Notes under the pieces: model-generated | The model's database searches: none | What the model saw: the letters and a program-made list of their open reading frames with translations, nothing else | Told to the model about the DNA's origin: nothing | NCBI GenBank assembly: GCA_900753975.1 | Contig: CAAEBC010000055.1 | Location: forward strand, 1-58,293 | Direction of reading: 5' to 3' | DNA length: 58,293 nt | Source: Clostridia bacterium | GTDB taxonomy: Bacteria > Bacillota > Clostridia > TANB77 > UBA1234 | Part shown: piece by piece, positions 1 to 8,265 of the stretch | How positions within the stretch are numbered: the first letter of the stretch is position 1 | How the letters are laid out: every line of letters begins with the position of its first letter | Position numbers and translations under genes: made by a program

Positions 1-3
1 TAT

Positions 4-79
<76 letters not shown>

Positions 80-89
80 AAGAAACAGT

Positions 90-130
90 AAATTCTTAGA
101 ATCAAGTAAGTTCTAAGAATTTATTTTTTT
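90..130 (+). terminator. terminator after tRNA-fMet
   Basis: A perfect 12-bp inverted repeat (arms 90-101 and 111-122) is followed by a T-rich run. It lies 11 bases after the CCA of the tRNA. Confidence 0.85.
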
Positions 131-234
131 ACAATTTTATCAATCGCATGAAAAAAATCAGTCAAATATAGAAAAATAGGTGAACATTGCAATATTCTAC
201 TAGCCCACATATTTGTTTTCATATAAACGCACAT

Positions 235-270
235 ATAATCCAATCATTACTATATAAATGATTGGATTAT
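235..270. repeat. 14-bp perfect inverted repeat in intergenic region
   Basis: The stretch 131-403 has no gene. It holds this perfect 14-bp inverted repeat (arms 235-248 and 257-270, loop 8). No T-run follows the stem on the plus strand, so it is not an obvious terminator. Nothing else was recognised in the stretch apart from the terminator at 365-394. Confidence 0.6.
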
Positions 271-364
271 CTCTCCTTTCTCTTAAAATTTTCAACGTGC
301 ATACTAAAAATTATACCATCAATAATATAAATGCAAATCAACCTCTAACTGTTAACACATATAC

Positions 365-394
365 AAAAAAGCCACCAAAAATTGGTGACTTTTT
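365..394 (-). terminator. terminator of the 404-1055 gene pair
   Basis: A 12-bp stem with one mismatch and an A-rich loop, flanked by A-runs and T-runs on the two sides, can act on either strand. On the minus strand it lies just after the stop codon at 404. Confidence 0.8.
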
Positions 395-403
395 ATTATT
401 ATC

Positions 404-649
404 TTAAAGCACAAAATCTGACAATTCGGCGTTAAGATATTCCTCGCTTGTATCATATACCGGCGCATTGCTTTCTTCAAGCATAAAATTACCACTTACG
501 ATAATCTTTCTTGCGTCTCTTTTGATAAATGCATAATATTGTCCATCCATCTCGGCAATAATTGTGCCAAACAAGACTCCATACTCAACTTTTACGTCCT
601 TAAGCAAAACTTCTGATCCATCATCGTACTTCATTTTATAGTGACACAT
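404..649 (-). CDS. hypothetical protein, 81 aa
   Basis: I do not recognise this protein. It is small and charged with no membrane segment, and mixes strand-like stretches (EVLLKDVKVEYGVLFGTIIA) with an acidic C-terminus. The longest open frame begins at a GTG at 685, inside the upstream gene and with no ribosome binding site. The ATG at 649 sits 8 bases after AAAGAGGT, so that start is preferred. The upstream gene at 672-1055 is on the same strand and 22 bases away, and the pair shares a terminator, so they are probably one transcript. Function unknown. Confidence 0.7.
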   Translation of the reverse strand: MCHYKMKYDDGSEVLLKDVKVEYGVLFGTIIAEMDGQYYAFIKRDARKIIVSGNFMLEESNAPVYDTSEEYLNAELSDFVL

Positions 650-671
650 ATACACGTACCTCTTTGTTGCG

Positions 672-1055
672 TTAATAGATTGCACCGTTCTCGTATTGAA
701 GATACTTCTCTATAATAACGAAGTTTTTGCCACCCGGCAAATCCTTCTTCATAAATGTCGTTATGGTACCTTCCTTTCTGTTATCCTCCACCTCTTTGGC
801 GTTGAAAAGCAGAAATTTGGTAAACATTCTTCCTACGTGCTCTCCCAAGACGTAGTCGATACCATACTTATCGTCATGAATTATGGCGATACAGATATCC
901 TCTATGCCTTTTGCCTTCTTTCTTGCCTCCTTTATAAGCTGCGTCGCTTCTCTCCCTTGCATCAGTCCCCAGCCCCAAAACCTAGGACTTATGCAAATGC
1001 TGCCATTCACTCCTTCTGTAAACTTACTTATCGGCCGTAGTTCTACTGTTTTCAA
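672..1055 (-). CDS. hypothetical protein, 127 aa, TTG start
   Basis: Not recognised. It is a soluble mixed alpha/beta sequence with a basic helix near residues 38-50 and an aromatic stretch PRFWGWGLM near residues 24-32. It starts with TTG, 8 bases after a full AGGAGGT. A consensus-like promoter lies 80-110 bases upstream. It heads a two-gene unit with the 81-aa protein downstream. Nothing in the sequence or context gives a function. Confidence 0.75.
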   Translation of the reverse strand: MKTVELRPISKFTEGVNGSICISPRFWGWGLMQGREATQLIKEARKKAKGIEDICIAIIHDDKYGIDYVLGEHVGRMFTKFLLFNAKEVEDNRKEGTITTFMKKDLPGGKNFVIIEKYLQYENGAIY

Positions 1056-1136
1056 GCTTCTTTACCTCCTATAGCTGCCTAAATATCGTTTCGCCTTAAA
1101 AAGACTCGGCAACTTTGCAAAAAATTTCCCATAAAT

Positions 1137-1165
1137 ATAATAGCATACTTTACATAATTTTTCAA
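1137..1165 (-). promoter_or_regulatory. sigma-A promoter for 1055-404 genes
   Basis: TTGAAA (1160-1165), 17-bp spacer and TATTAT (1137-1142), read on the minus strand. Confidence 0.7.
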
Positions 1166-1217
1166 GTTTTGTTTTCAATTTTCCATTGCATTACTACTTC
1201 AAACAACGTTTAAAACA

Positions 1218-1248
1218 CTGAAAAAGGGTTTCGTAAAAACGAAACCCT
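1218..1248 (-). terminator. terminator of SH3 protein gene
   Basis: A perfect 10-bp stem (1225-1234 with 1239-1248) and 4-nt loop. On the minus strand it is followed by a run of five T, directly downstream of the stop at 1256. Confidence 0.88.
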
Positions 1249-1255
1249 AATTATA

Positions 1256-2020
1256 TTACCATTTAGTCGGTTCAAGATACTTGCAGGAAATAAACCCAAT
1301 ATATTCATCATCCTGCGTACAACAAGCCCAAATTCTGCCGTCAACGGTAGGAATAAAATATTCTACCTCAAACACATCACCTTTGTGAACCGTACCAATA
1401 TCTTCGGCATTAATGCTGGCATAAGACCTAACATTCACTCTGCCACCACCAACCTTCATATATCTAGCAAGATTAGTCCAAAGTCCTTCGTCGATAAAAT
1501 TCAAATACTTTGTAGAGATATATCCAAAGACCGTTCCATCATCATTCAAAATCTCCGCCCATACTCTACCATCCGAAGAGGTATAATACATCCAAGCATC
1601 AACATAAGTCCCGCATTTAATAGTAGTGACGACCTTACTATCAATAGATGCCCATTCGCGCACATTAACATTACCAATTGTAACCATCAAAACCGAAGTC
1701 CTAATGGCGCCTTCATCGTAGTCATCATCATCAAAAGCATAAGTCAAATACTTGTCAGATATGTAACCATCACGTCCGCCCCAATCTACTTGCACCCATG
1801 TTCTTCCGTCATAAGTGCAAATAAAATTCAAAGGCTCGACATACTCACCTTCAGAAACCCATCCGATAACCTTGGCATTAATATCCGGATTAGCCCGAAC
1901 ATTAACATTGCCAGTGGTTACCATGTAATAGTTTCCACATTCTTCACACGCAAGAGTAGGAATGCAAACCGAAATCAGAGCAAATACAATCACAAAGAGC
2001 ATCGCCAGTTTCTTAGTCAT
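1256..2020 (-). CDS. secreted triple SH3b-domain protein
   Basis: A 254-residue exported protein. Starting at the ATG at 2020, the product begins with MTKKLAMLF and a hydrophobic signal peptide ending near the ALACEEC segment. A possible lipobox-like cysteine there is not convincing. Three bacterial SH3-type repeats follow, each opening with a GNVNVR or GRVNVR motif and closing with GYISxKYL or GFISCKYL (about residues 34-95, 108-170, 180-250). Such domains usually bind peptidoglycan. No catalytic domain is fused, so it may be a wall-binding or regulatory protein. The longer frame reaching 2083 has no ribosome binding site. It has its own promoter, overlapping the end of the upstream gene, and its own terminator. 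Confidence 0.85.
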   Translation of the reverse strand: MTKKLAMLFVIVFALISVCIPTLACEECGNYYMVTTGNVNVRANPDINAKVIGWVSEGEYVEPLNFICTYDGRTWVQVDWGGRDGYISDKYLTYAFDDDDYDEGAIRTSVLMVTIGNVNVREWASIDSKVVTTIKCGTYVDAWMYYTSSDGRVWAEILNDDGTVFGYISTKYLNFIDEGLWTNLARYMKVGGGRVNVRSYASINAEDIGTVHKGDVFEVEYFIPTVDGRIWACCTQDDEYIGFISCKYLEPTKW

Positions 2021-2054
2021 AACTAGCCCCCCTTTTAATATTTCTTCCAATTGC

Positions 2055-2083
2055 ATTTTATCATTTATAAAATATCTGGTCAA
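2055..2083 (-). promoter_or_regulatory. promoter of SH3 protein gene
   Basis: TTGACC (2078-2083), 17-bp spacer and TAAAAT (2055-2060) on the minus strand, placed against the stop codon of the upstream gene at 2086. Confidence 0.7.
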
Positions 2084-2085
2084 GT

Positions 2086-3393
2086 CTACTCTTCAACTAC
2101 ATCCAAAATCTCTTTAATTTTTTTCACAGGTTCTTTTGAAAAGTTATATGAATTCCTTAAAAATTCAACTTGCAAAAGTCCTTTTGTCTCATCATTTGCA
2201 TGAATAACTAAAAGTGGCTCGCCCGACTTTACTTCATCGCCAATCTTCTTTAAAACTTCGATTCCAACAAAATAATCTACTTCATCATCTTTCTTCATTC
2301 TGCCACCGCCTAAGTTTACAACAGCCTGACCGATATTTTTTGCCTCAATCGACGAAACAAATCCGTCCTCCATGGCATTAACCGGTATCTTATATTTAGC
2401 TTTCATAAAATACTCAGGCTCGTCTATAACTCTAGTTTCTCCCCATTGTCTACCAACAAGTTCTTTGAATTTTGCTAAACCTTCTCCTGAATCAATCTTA
2501 CTTTGAATAGTCTTAATATTTTCAATAATTCCATCACCTTTGCCAGCCATTTTAAGCATATATGCACCAAGCAAAGTACAAACATTCACAACATCAGGTT
2601 CACCCTTACCAGAAAGAGTATCAATCGCTTCTTTTGTTTCTAAAGCATTACCGCAATACCTTCCCAAAGGTTGATTCATATTAGTCAAAACAGCTATCGT
2701 TTCCTTCCCAGCCATATTTCCAATCTTAACCATAGTTTCAGCAAGCATTCTAGCTCTAAATTCATTTTCCATAAAAGCGCCACTACCACAAGTGACCTCA
2801 AGTAAAATCTTATCACTTCCTGCGGCAAGTTTTTTACTCATAACACTAGAAGCAATAAGCGGTATACTTTCAACAGTTCCTGTAACATCGCGAAGTGCAT
2901 ATAATTTCTTATCTGCAACAGCTATATTTTCAGATTGCCCCATAAGTGCAATCCCAATTCTTTTAACATTTCTAATAAACTCGTCCATTTCAAGATTTGT
3001 TCTAAATCCAGGAATTGAATCAAGCTTATCCACAGTTCCTTGCGTATATCCAAGACCTCTTCCCGACATCTTAGCAACAGGAACTCCACAACTTGCAACA
3101 AGTGGCATAACTACCATCGTAACTTTATCTCCAATACCACCGGTGCTATGTTTATCTATTTTTATTCCAGGAATTTCAGACAAATCAACCATTTCACCCG
3201 AATGTGCCATTGCCATAGTTAAATCTAAAATTTCCTTTTCAGACATTCCATTAAGATAAATAGCCATAAGCAAACTAGATGCCTGATAATCTGGAACATT
3301 TCCCCTAGAGTACTCATTCACAAAATAATTAATCTCTTCTGTAGATAACTCCTTTTGATCTCTTTTAGATTTTATAATATCAATTACATTCAT
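2086..3393 (-). CDS. pdp: pyrimidine-nucleoside / thymidine phosphorylase
   Basis: A 435-residue enzyme that cleaves (deoxy)uridine or thymidine with phosphate, giving the base and (deoxy)ribose 1-phosphate for salvage. The length fits the Bacillus Pdp family. The phosphate-binding KHSTGGIGDK lies at residues 81-90. The nucleoside-binding Arg, Ser and Lys are present at about 168, 183 and 187 (LRDVTGTVES, SSVMSKK). The family signature reads SGRGLGYTQGTVDKL at 110-124, with Gln where TGGT is usual. The ATG at 3393 lies 7 bases after GGAGGG, whereas the longer frame starting at 3426 runs into the upstream gene. It follows comEA by 16 bp and is probably co-transcribed. I cannot decide between DeoA-like and Pdp-like substrate range. 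Confidence 0.93.
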   Translation of the reverse strand: MNVIDIIKSKRDQKELSTEEINYFVNEYSRGNVPDYQASSLLMAIYLNGMSEKEILDLTMAMAHSGEMVDLSEIPGIKIDKHSTGGIGDKVTMVVMPLVASCGVPVAKMSGRGLGYTQGTVDKLDSIPGFRTNLEMDEFIRNVKRIGIALMGQSENIAVADKKLYALRDVTGTVESIPLIASSVMSKKLAAGSDKILLEVTCGSGAFMENEFRARMLAETMVKIGNMAGKETIAVLTNMNQPLGRYCGNALETKEAIDTLSGKGEPDVVNVCTLLGAYMLKMAGKGDGIIENIKTIQSKIDSGEGLAKFKELVGRQWGETRVIDEPEYFMKAKYKIPVNAMEDGFVSSIEAKNIGQAVVNLGGGRMKKDDEVDYFVGIEVLKKIGDEVKSGEPLLVIHANDETKGLLQVEFLRNSYNFSKEPVKKIKEILDVVEE

Positions 3394-3409
3394 CAAAAAT
3401 CCCTCCAAT

Positions 3410-3946
3410 TCACACCGTAATATCATCTTTTAAACCATTAAACTTACTTTCACCAATCCCTGAAACATTCATCAAATCTTCTATCGTATTGAAATACCCA
3501 TTCTGCTCTCTATACTTAATAATCTTTTCAGCAGTACCTTCACCAACCCCATCTAAAGACATTAACTTTTCCTTACTTGCAGTATTGATATTTACGATAG
3601 ATGTCTCTACTCCCGTTTCATTAGTCTCATCTAAAACAACCTTTGCAGGAACAAAAATCTTTTGCTCATCTGAAACAATACTTGCTAAATTAATTCTAGT
3701 AAGATCCGCCTCATCGGTTTCTCCACCAGCCTCTTCAATCAATTCAAAAAGTCTTGTTCCATACTTCGTCTTAATAAGACCAGGATTGTTAACACACCCC
3801 TCAATGTGCACAAAAATAAACTCCTCTTCCTCATTTTGATTTTCTTTAATAACAATTTCATCCTTAGGAAGAAGAAAATAGCCCAGAATACCTAAAACAA
3901 TAAAAGCTGCCACCAAAAGCAAACTCTTTAAAAAATTATTGTTCAT
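3410..3946 (-). CDS. comEA: ComEA-like helix-hairpin-helix DNA-binding protein
   Basis: A 178-residue membrane-anchored DNA receptor of the competence family. A single N-terminal membrane segment (about 5-27) precedes an acidic linker. An SLBB-type domain follows (about 41-100, IEGCVNNPGL and the KIFVPAK end), then a C-terminal tandem helix-hairpin-helix (about 117-178) with NINTAS, LDGVGEGTAEKI and VSGIGESKF. That order matches ComEA, which holds incoming DNA outside the membrane. No comEC is in the window. The start is the ATG at 3946, 8 bases after GGAGG. It heads an operon with the nucleoside phosphorylase, so uptake and nucleoside salvage may share a transcript. Confidence 0.9.
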   Translation of the reverse strand: MNNNFLKSLLLVAAFIVLGILGYFLLPKDEIVIKENQNEEEEFIFVHIEGCVNNPGLIKTKYGTRLFELIEEAGGETDEADLTRINLASIVSDEQKIFVPAKVVLDETNETGVETSIVNINTASKEKLMSLDGVGEGTAEKIIKYREQNGYFNTIEDLMNVSGIGESKFNGLKDDITV

Positions 3947-3966
3947 AAATATTCCTCCTCGTGTCA

Positions 3967-3995
3967 ATTATACACAAAACCTCCACCATTTGCAA
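3967..3995 (-). promoter_or_regulatory. promoter of comEA-pdp
   Basis: TTGCAA (3990-3995), 17-bp spacer and TATAAT (3967-3972) on the minus strand. Confidence 0.75.
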
Positions 3996-4031
3996 ATAAG
4001 AATTAGTAAGAATTAGGGACGGTAAGAATTA

Positions 4032-4069
4032 GGGACGGAGGAAAATTCTCATTTTTGAGAAAAAGGGAC
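4032..4069. repeat. GGGACGG-type interspersed repeat copy
   Basis: This 38-bp stretch begins GGGACGGAGG and ends with GGGAC. It is nearly identical, in inverted orientation, to 32671-32708. It is preceded by two short direct copies of AAGAATTAGGGACGG-like sequence (from about 4004 on). It belongs to the family also seen at 8233, 12981 and 32634. Confidence 0.75.
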
Positions 4070-4120
4070 ACTCCTTAAATTTTTATTTACTTAAATCTAC
4101 AATATATATCAAAATTAGCC

Positions 4121-4149
4121 TTGAATAATCTCATATAATTATATAAAAT
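4121..4149 (+). promoter_or_regulatory. promoter of D-Ala-D-Ala carboxypeptidase gene
   Basis: TTGAAT (4121-4126), 17-bp spacer and TAAAAT (4144-4149). An overlapping TATAAT 10 bases earlier is a weaker alternative because of its spacing. Confidence 0.6.
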
Positions 4150-4167
4150 ACTCTCATGGAGGTATCT

Positions 4168-5493
4168 ATGAAACGTATACTATTTTTAATATTAACTTTA
4201 ATAATATTGTTCACAAATTCTATATATGCAGCAAGTACAACTTCTTCAGATAATAGCTCGACTCCACCTGATGTAAGCTGTGCAAATGCAATTTTAATAG
4301 AACTAGAAACAGGTAAAATACTTTACGAAAAAGATGCATACACAAAAGTATATCCTGCTTCTACAACAAAAATACTAACAGCAATTTTAGCTCTTGAAAA
4401 TTGTGAACTAAATGAAGAAATAACTGCAAGCTACAACGCAATTATGAGTGTGCCTTATGACGGAACAACAGCAGCAATTCAAGTTGGTGAAACTTGGACT
4501 GTAAAAAATTTAGTTGATGCTATGATGGTTTGTAGTGCAAATGAAGCTGCCAACGTTCTTGCAGAACATTTAGGTGGAAGCATTGAAAGTTTTTCAAGCA
4601 TGATGAATTCGAGAGCAAAAGAGCTTGGAGCAAAATCAACAAATTTCGTTAATGCAAACGGTCTACACGATGATAAACATCAAACAACCGTATACGACAT
4701 GGCAATAATTGCAAGACACGGAATGCTTAATCTGCCTTATTTCAGAACAGCTGCAACACTCACAAATTTTTCATTACCGAAAACAGTAATTTATGATAAA
4801 GAAGATAGAAACTTTATAAATACAAATAGAATGCTTATTAAAAATTCATCATACTACTATCAATACGCAACTGGTATAAAAACAGGTTATACCAGTAAAG
4901 CACTAAATTGCATTGTTGCAAGTGCAAAGAAAAACGATGTTGAATTAATTGCAGTAGTATTTGGTGCTGCAGGTGCACAAAATCGTACTAAAGATACTAT
5001 AGCACTTTTTGAATATGGATTCACAAAAATGAAAAATCAAAAACTAGCGCTTAAAAATGCAGCACTTGAGACTTTAAAAATAAAAGGTGCCCCATCTGAT
5101 AAAGAAATAGTAAAGGCAGTGCTTAAAGAAGATGTCACACACACAATTCCAACCGAGAAAAACATTGCAGACTATACACCAGAAATAGAAATAACAAAAG
5201 AGCTAAAAGCACCAATCACGTCTGGAGAACTACTTGGGACAGCAACATACGATATAGAAGGAATCAAATATACCTACAACTTATATGCCTCAAACGATGT
5301 TGAAAGTGTTATGAATAACGTCACAGCAGGAATTGTCACAACAACCAAAATAATAGGAAAAATAATTCTATGGGCAGTAATTTCAGTAATACTAATGATA
5401 ATCGCATTAATACTATTAAGAGCTGCTATACTTACTAAGAAACAAAAAATAAGAAGAAGACGAATGACACTATATAATTCAAGATTTAGATAG
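4168..5493 (+). CDS. D-alanyl-D-alanine carboxypeptidase (peptidase S11)
   Basis: A 441-residue DacA/DacF-type penicillin-binding protein that trims the terminal D-Ala from peptidoglycan pentapeptides. A signal peptide comes first (MKRILFLIL to about residue 22). The three serine-hydrolase motifs follow: S65-T-T-K68, S123-A-N125 and K238-T-G240. A C-terminal beta-rich PBP5_C-like region comes next. Instead of an amphipathic helix, the end is a true membrane helix (about 395-425) with a basic tail KKQKIRRRR. The ATG at 4156 is part of the GGAGGT ribosome binding site, so the ATG at 4168 is used. Monocistronic, between its promoter and a bidirectional terminator. Confidence 0.93.
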   Translation: MKRILFLILTLIILFTNSIYAASTTSSDNSSTPPDVSCANAILIELETGKILYEKDAYTKVYPASTTKILTAILALENCELNEEITASYNAIMSVPYDGTTAAIQVGETWTVKNLVDAMMVCSANEAANVLAEHLGGSIESFSSMMNSRAKELGAKSTNFVNANGLHDDKHQTTVYDMAIIARHGMLNLPYFRTAATLTNFSLPKTVIYDKEDRNFINTNRMLIKNSSYYYQYATGIKTGYTSKALNCIVASAKKNDVELIAVVFGAAGAQNRTKDTIALFEYGFTKMKNQKLALKNAALETLKIKGAPSDKEIVKAVLKEDVTHTIPTEKNIADYTPEIEITKELKAPITSGELLGTATYDIEGIKYTYNLYASNDVESVMNNVTAGIVTTTKIIGKIILWAVISVILMIIALILLRAAILTKKQKIRRRRMTLYNSRFR

Positions 5494-5534
5494 AACTTAA
5501 AGCTTTCAAAAACAATTATCGAAAACACAAATAA

Positions 5535-5567
5535 AAAACCTAGTAACCACTACGATTACTAGGTTTT
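5535..5567. terminator. bidirectional terminator between dac gene and tRNA-Arg
   Basis: A 12-bp perfect stem (AAAACCTAGTAA, 5535-5546, with 5556-5567), loop 9, with A and T runs on both sides. It serves the plus-strand carboxypeptidase gene and the minus-strand tRNA. Nearly the same stem follows tRNA-Gly at 26998. Confidence 0.85.
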
Positions 5568-5581
5568 ACTTATATCTGTTA

Positions 5582-5658
<77 letters not shown>

Positions 5659-5677
5659 ATTACCGATAACAAAATAT

Positions 5678-5706
5678 ATACTAACACCAAAATTTACAAT
5701 TGTCAA
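5678..5706 (-). promoter_or_regulatory. promoter of tRNA-Arg
   Basis: TTGACA (5701-5706), 17-bp spacer and TAGTAT (5678-5683) on the minus strand. The same TAGTAT -10 is used by the tRNA-Lys cluster. Confidence 0.8.
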
Positions 5707-5716
5707 TACAAAAATA

Positions 5717-5748
5717 ATAAAAAGGCAGATTTTTTATCCGCCTTTTTT
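5717..5748 (-). terminator. terminator of leuS
   Basis: An A/T-flanked GGCGGAT-type stem with one mismatch. The minus strand carries a T-run after the stem. It lies immediately after the leuS stop at 5752. Confidence 0.82.
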
Positions 5749-5751
5749 AAT

Positions 5752-8160
5752 TTATTTTACTACTACCGTATAAATTCTTCCTGGAACATATATTTTCTTC
5801 ACAATTTCATGTCCATCAGTAAATTTTAAAACATCAGTATTTTCAAAAGCAACCTTCTCGATTTCTTCAGCATTAGCTTCTTTTGCTACTTTTATTGTCG
5901 CACGAACTTTACCATTTACCTGAACTGGTATTTCTATCTCATCTTCAATAGTCTTGCTTTCATCATATACAGGCCAAGTAGTTTGATATAACCTGCCCTC
6001 AAATCCAGCTTGTTGCCACATCTCTTCTGTTATGTGTGGTGCAACAGGATTTAAAAGAATTAAAAAAGTCCTAAGCTCTCCTTTTGTAATTTTTCCAAGT
6101 TTATTTATATCATTGATTAATGCCATCAATGCTGCAATAGCTGTGTTAAATTTCATCTTTTCGTAATCATCAGATACTTTTTTAATAGTCTTATGCATTG
6201 TGCTCTCAAGTTCTTTAGAGTAGCCCTCTTCAGGTGTAACAATTTTCATAAGTCTATAAACCTTTTCTAAGAATTTAAAGCAACCTTTTATGCTTTCAGT
6301 AGACCAAGGAGCTTCTTGATCAAATGCACCCATAAACATCTCATACATTCTTAAAGTATCTGCACCATATTCTGCAATAATATCATCTGGATTTACAACA
6401 TTGCCTCTAGACTTAGACATCTTTTCGCCATTTGCACCCAAAATCATGCCATGCGATGTTCTCTTCTTATATGGCTCTTTTGTAGGTACGACACCTATAT
6501 CATATAAAAACTTATGCCAAAATCTTGAATATAAAAGGTGAAGTGTTGTATGCTCCATACCACCATTATACCAGTCAACAGGAAGCCAATATTTCAAAAG
6601 CTCTGGATCTGCCAAACATTTATCGTTGTGTGGATCAATATATCTTAAGAAATACCAAGAAGAACCCGCCCAGTTAGGCATTGTATCTGTTTCTCTCTTT
6701 GCTGGTCCACCACATTTTGGACAAGTTGTATTTACCCAATCAGTAAGTTTAGAAAGTGGAGATTCACCATTATCAGTTGGTTCATAACTTTCTGCATAAG
6801 GAAGTTCTAGTGGCAAGCTGCTTTCTGGAAGTGGCTCCCATCCACAATGTTCACAATAAACCATAGGGATAGGCTCTCCCCAATATCTTTGTCTTGAGAA
6901 AACCCAATCACGAAGTTTGAAATTAGTCTTTCCGTGACCAATACCATTTTCCTCTAAATATTTAATCATTGCAGGTATTGCATCTTTTACTCTCATACCA
7001 TTTAAGAAACCAGAATTTATCATTTCTCCATCTTCTACGTCTGTAAATGCAGCTTCATTAACGTTTTCACCACCACTAACAACTTCTATTATTGGCATAT
7101 CAAATTTCTTAGCAAATGCCCAGTCTCTATCATCATGAGCAGGAACAGCCATAATAGCACCCGTTCCATAAGTTGCTAAAACATAGTCTGAAATCCAAAC
7201 AGGAATCTCTTTTCCATTTACAGGATTGATGGCTTTAACACCTTTAAGCATAACTCCTGTTTTATCTTTGTTCATCTCAGTTCTTTCAAATTCACTCTTT
7301 TTAGCAGCTTCTTTTTGATAACTAACAACTTCTACTCTATTTTCAATATTTAGCTTTTCAAGTATTTTATGCTCAGGAGACAATACCATATAAGTTGCTC
7401 CAAACAAAGTATCTGGACGTGTTGTAAATACTGTAACTTTTTCGTCTGTGCCAGTTAGTTTGAAGTCAACTTCTGCACCTTTAGACTTTCCAATCCAGTT
7501 TCTTTGTTGTATCTTAACTCTATCAATGAAATCTGTTTCATCCAAATCATCATAAAGTCTCTCAGCATAATCTGTAATCTTAAGCATCCATTGACTCTTT
7601 ACTTTTTGTACAACTTCTCCTCCACATCTCTCGCAAACACCATTTACAACCTCTTCGTTTGCTAGACCTACTTTACAACTTGTACAAAAGTTGATTGGAA
7701 TCTCTGCCTTATATGCAAGCCCATGCTTATATAGTTGGATAAAAATCCATTGAGTCCATTTATAATACTTAGGATCAGTTGTGTCAATTTCTCTATCCCA
7801 ATCAAAAGAAAATCCAATCTTCTTTAATTGTTCTCTGAATCTATCAATATTCTTTTTAGTTACAATTGCAGGATGAATCTTATTTTTTATAGCATAATTT
7901 TCAGTTGGTAGTCCAAAAGCATCCCATCCAATAGGATATAAAACATTATATCCTTCCATTCTTCTTTTTCTTGAAATAATATCAATAGCTGTATTGCTCT
8001 TTGGATGACCTACGTGAAGTCCATTACCAGATGGATAAGGAAACTCTATTAATCCATAAAACTTTGGCTTAGAAAAATCTGTGCCAGCCTTAAAAGCTCC
8101 TTCATCAGCCCATATTTTCTGCCATTTTGGTTCAATCTCTGAAAAATTATATTCACTCAT
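5752..8160 (-). CDS. leuS: leucyl-tRNA synthetase
   Basis: An 802-residue class I synthetase that charges tRNA-Leu. The length matches Bacillus LeuS. The HIGH motif appears as HVGH at 49-52 and KMSKS near residue 576 (GEKMSKSRGN). The CP1 editing domain includes the TTRPDT segment, and a zinc-binding pair CTSC/CERC lies near 160-180. The C-terminal anticodon-binding domain is intact. It starts with ATG after AAAAGGGG. It is monocistronic with a close promoter. The leader is only about 30 nt, so there is no room for a T-box riboswitch. Confidence 0.98.
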   Translation of the reverse strand: MSEYNFSEIEPKWQKIWADEGAFKAGTDFSKPKFYGLIEFPYPSGNGLHVGHPKSNTAIDIISRKRRMEGYNVLYPIGWDAFGLPTENYAIKNKIHPAIVTKKNIDRFREQLKKIGFSFDWDREIDTTDPKYYKWTQWIFIQLYKHGLAYKAEIPINFCTSCKVGLANEEVVNGVCERCGGEVVQKVKSQWMLKITDYAERLYDDLDETDFIDRVKIQQRNWIGKSKGAEVDFKLTGTDEKVTVFTTRPDTLFGATYMVLSPEHKILEKLNIENRVEVVSYQKEAAKKSEFERTEMNKDKTGVMLKGVKAINPVNGKEIPVWISDYVLATYGTGAIMAVPAHDDRDWAFAKKFDMPIIEVVSGGENVNEAAFTDVEDGEMINSGFLNGMRVKDAIPAMIKYLEENGIGHGKTNFKLRDWVFSRQRYWGEPIPMVYCEHCGWEPLPESSLPLELPYAESYEPTDNGESPLSKLTDWVNTTCPKCGGPAKRETDTMPNWAGSSWYFLRYIDPHNDKCLADPELLKYWLPVDWYNGGMEHTTLHLLYSRFWHKFLYDIGVVPTKEPYKKRTSHGMILGANGEKMSKSRGNVVNPDDIIAEYGADTLRMYEMFMGAFDQEAPWSTESIKGCFKFLEKVYRLMKIVTPEEGYSKELESTMHKTIKKVSDDYEKMKFNTAIAALMALINDINKLGKITKGELRTFLILLNPVAPHITEEMWQQAGFEGRLYQTTWPVYDESKTIEDEIEIPVQVNGKVRATIKVAKEANAEEIEKVAFENTDVLKFTDGHEIVKKIYVPGRIYTVVVK

Positions 8161-8195
8161 ATTTTACATACCCCTTTTCTCCAGTCATGGTAAAC

Positions 8196-8224
8196 ATTAT
8201 ACTACTTAAACTGCTAAAAATCAA
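8196..8224 (-). promoter_or_regulatory. promoter of leuS
   Basis: TTGATT (8219-8224), 17-bp spacer and TATAAT (8196-8201) on the minus strand. The predicted leader is about 30 nt. Confidence 0.85.
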
Positions 8225-8232
8225 CATCATAA

Positions 8233-8259
8233 AAGGGACGAAGTAAATTTCCGTCCCTT
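8233..8259 (-). terminator. terminator of LCP gene, GGGACG-type repeat
   Basis: AAGGGACG pairs perfectly with CGTCCCTT, followed on the minus strand by TTTTA. The stem belongs to the GGGACGG repeat family of this genome, apparently used here as a terminator just after the stop at 8266. Confidence 0.75.
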
Positions 8260-8265
8260 AATTTA

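Noticed and set aside
1385..2026. A 213-codon plus-strand frame opposite the SH3 gene
   Set aside because: It is a shadow of the repeated SH3 gene, with no ribosome binding site and atypical residue composition.
8161..8265. T-box riboswitch upstream of leuS
   Set aside because: The promoter leaves a leader of only about 30 nt, too short for a T-box.
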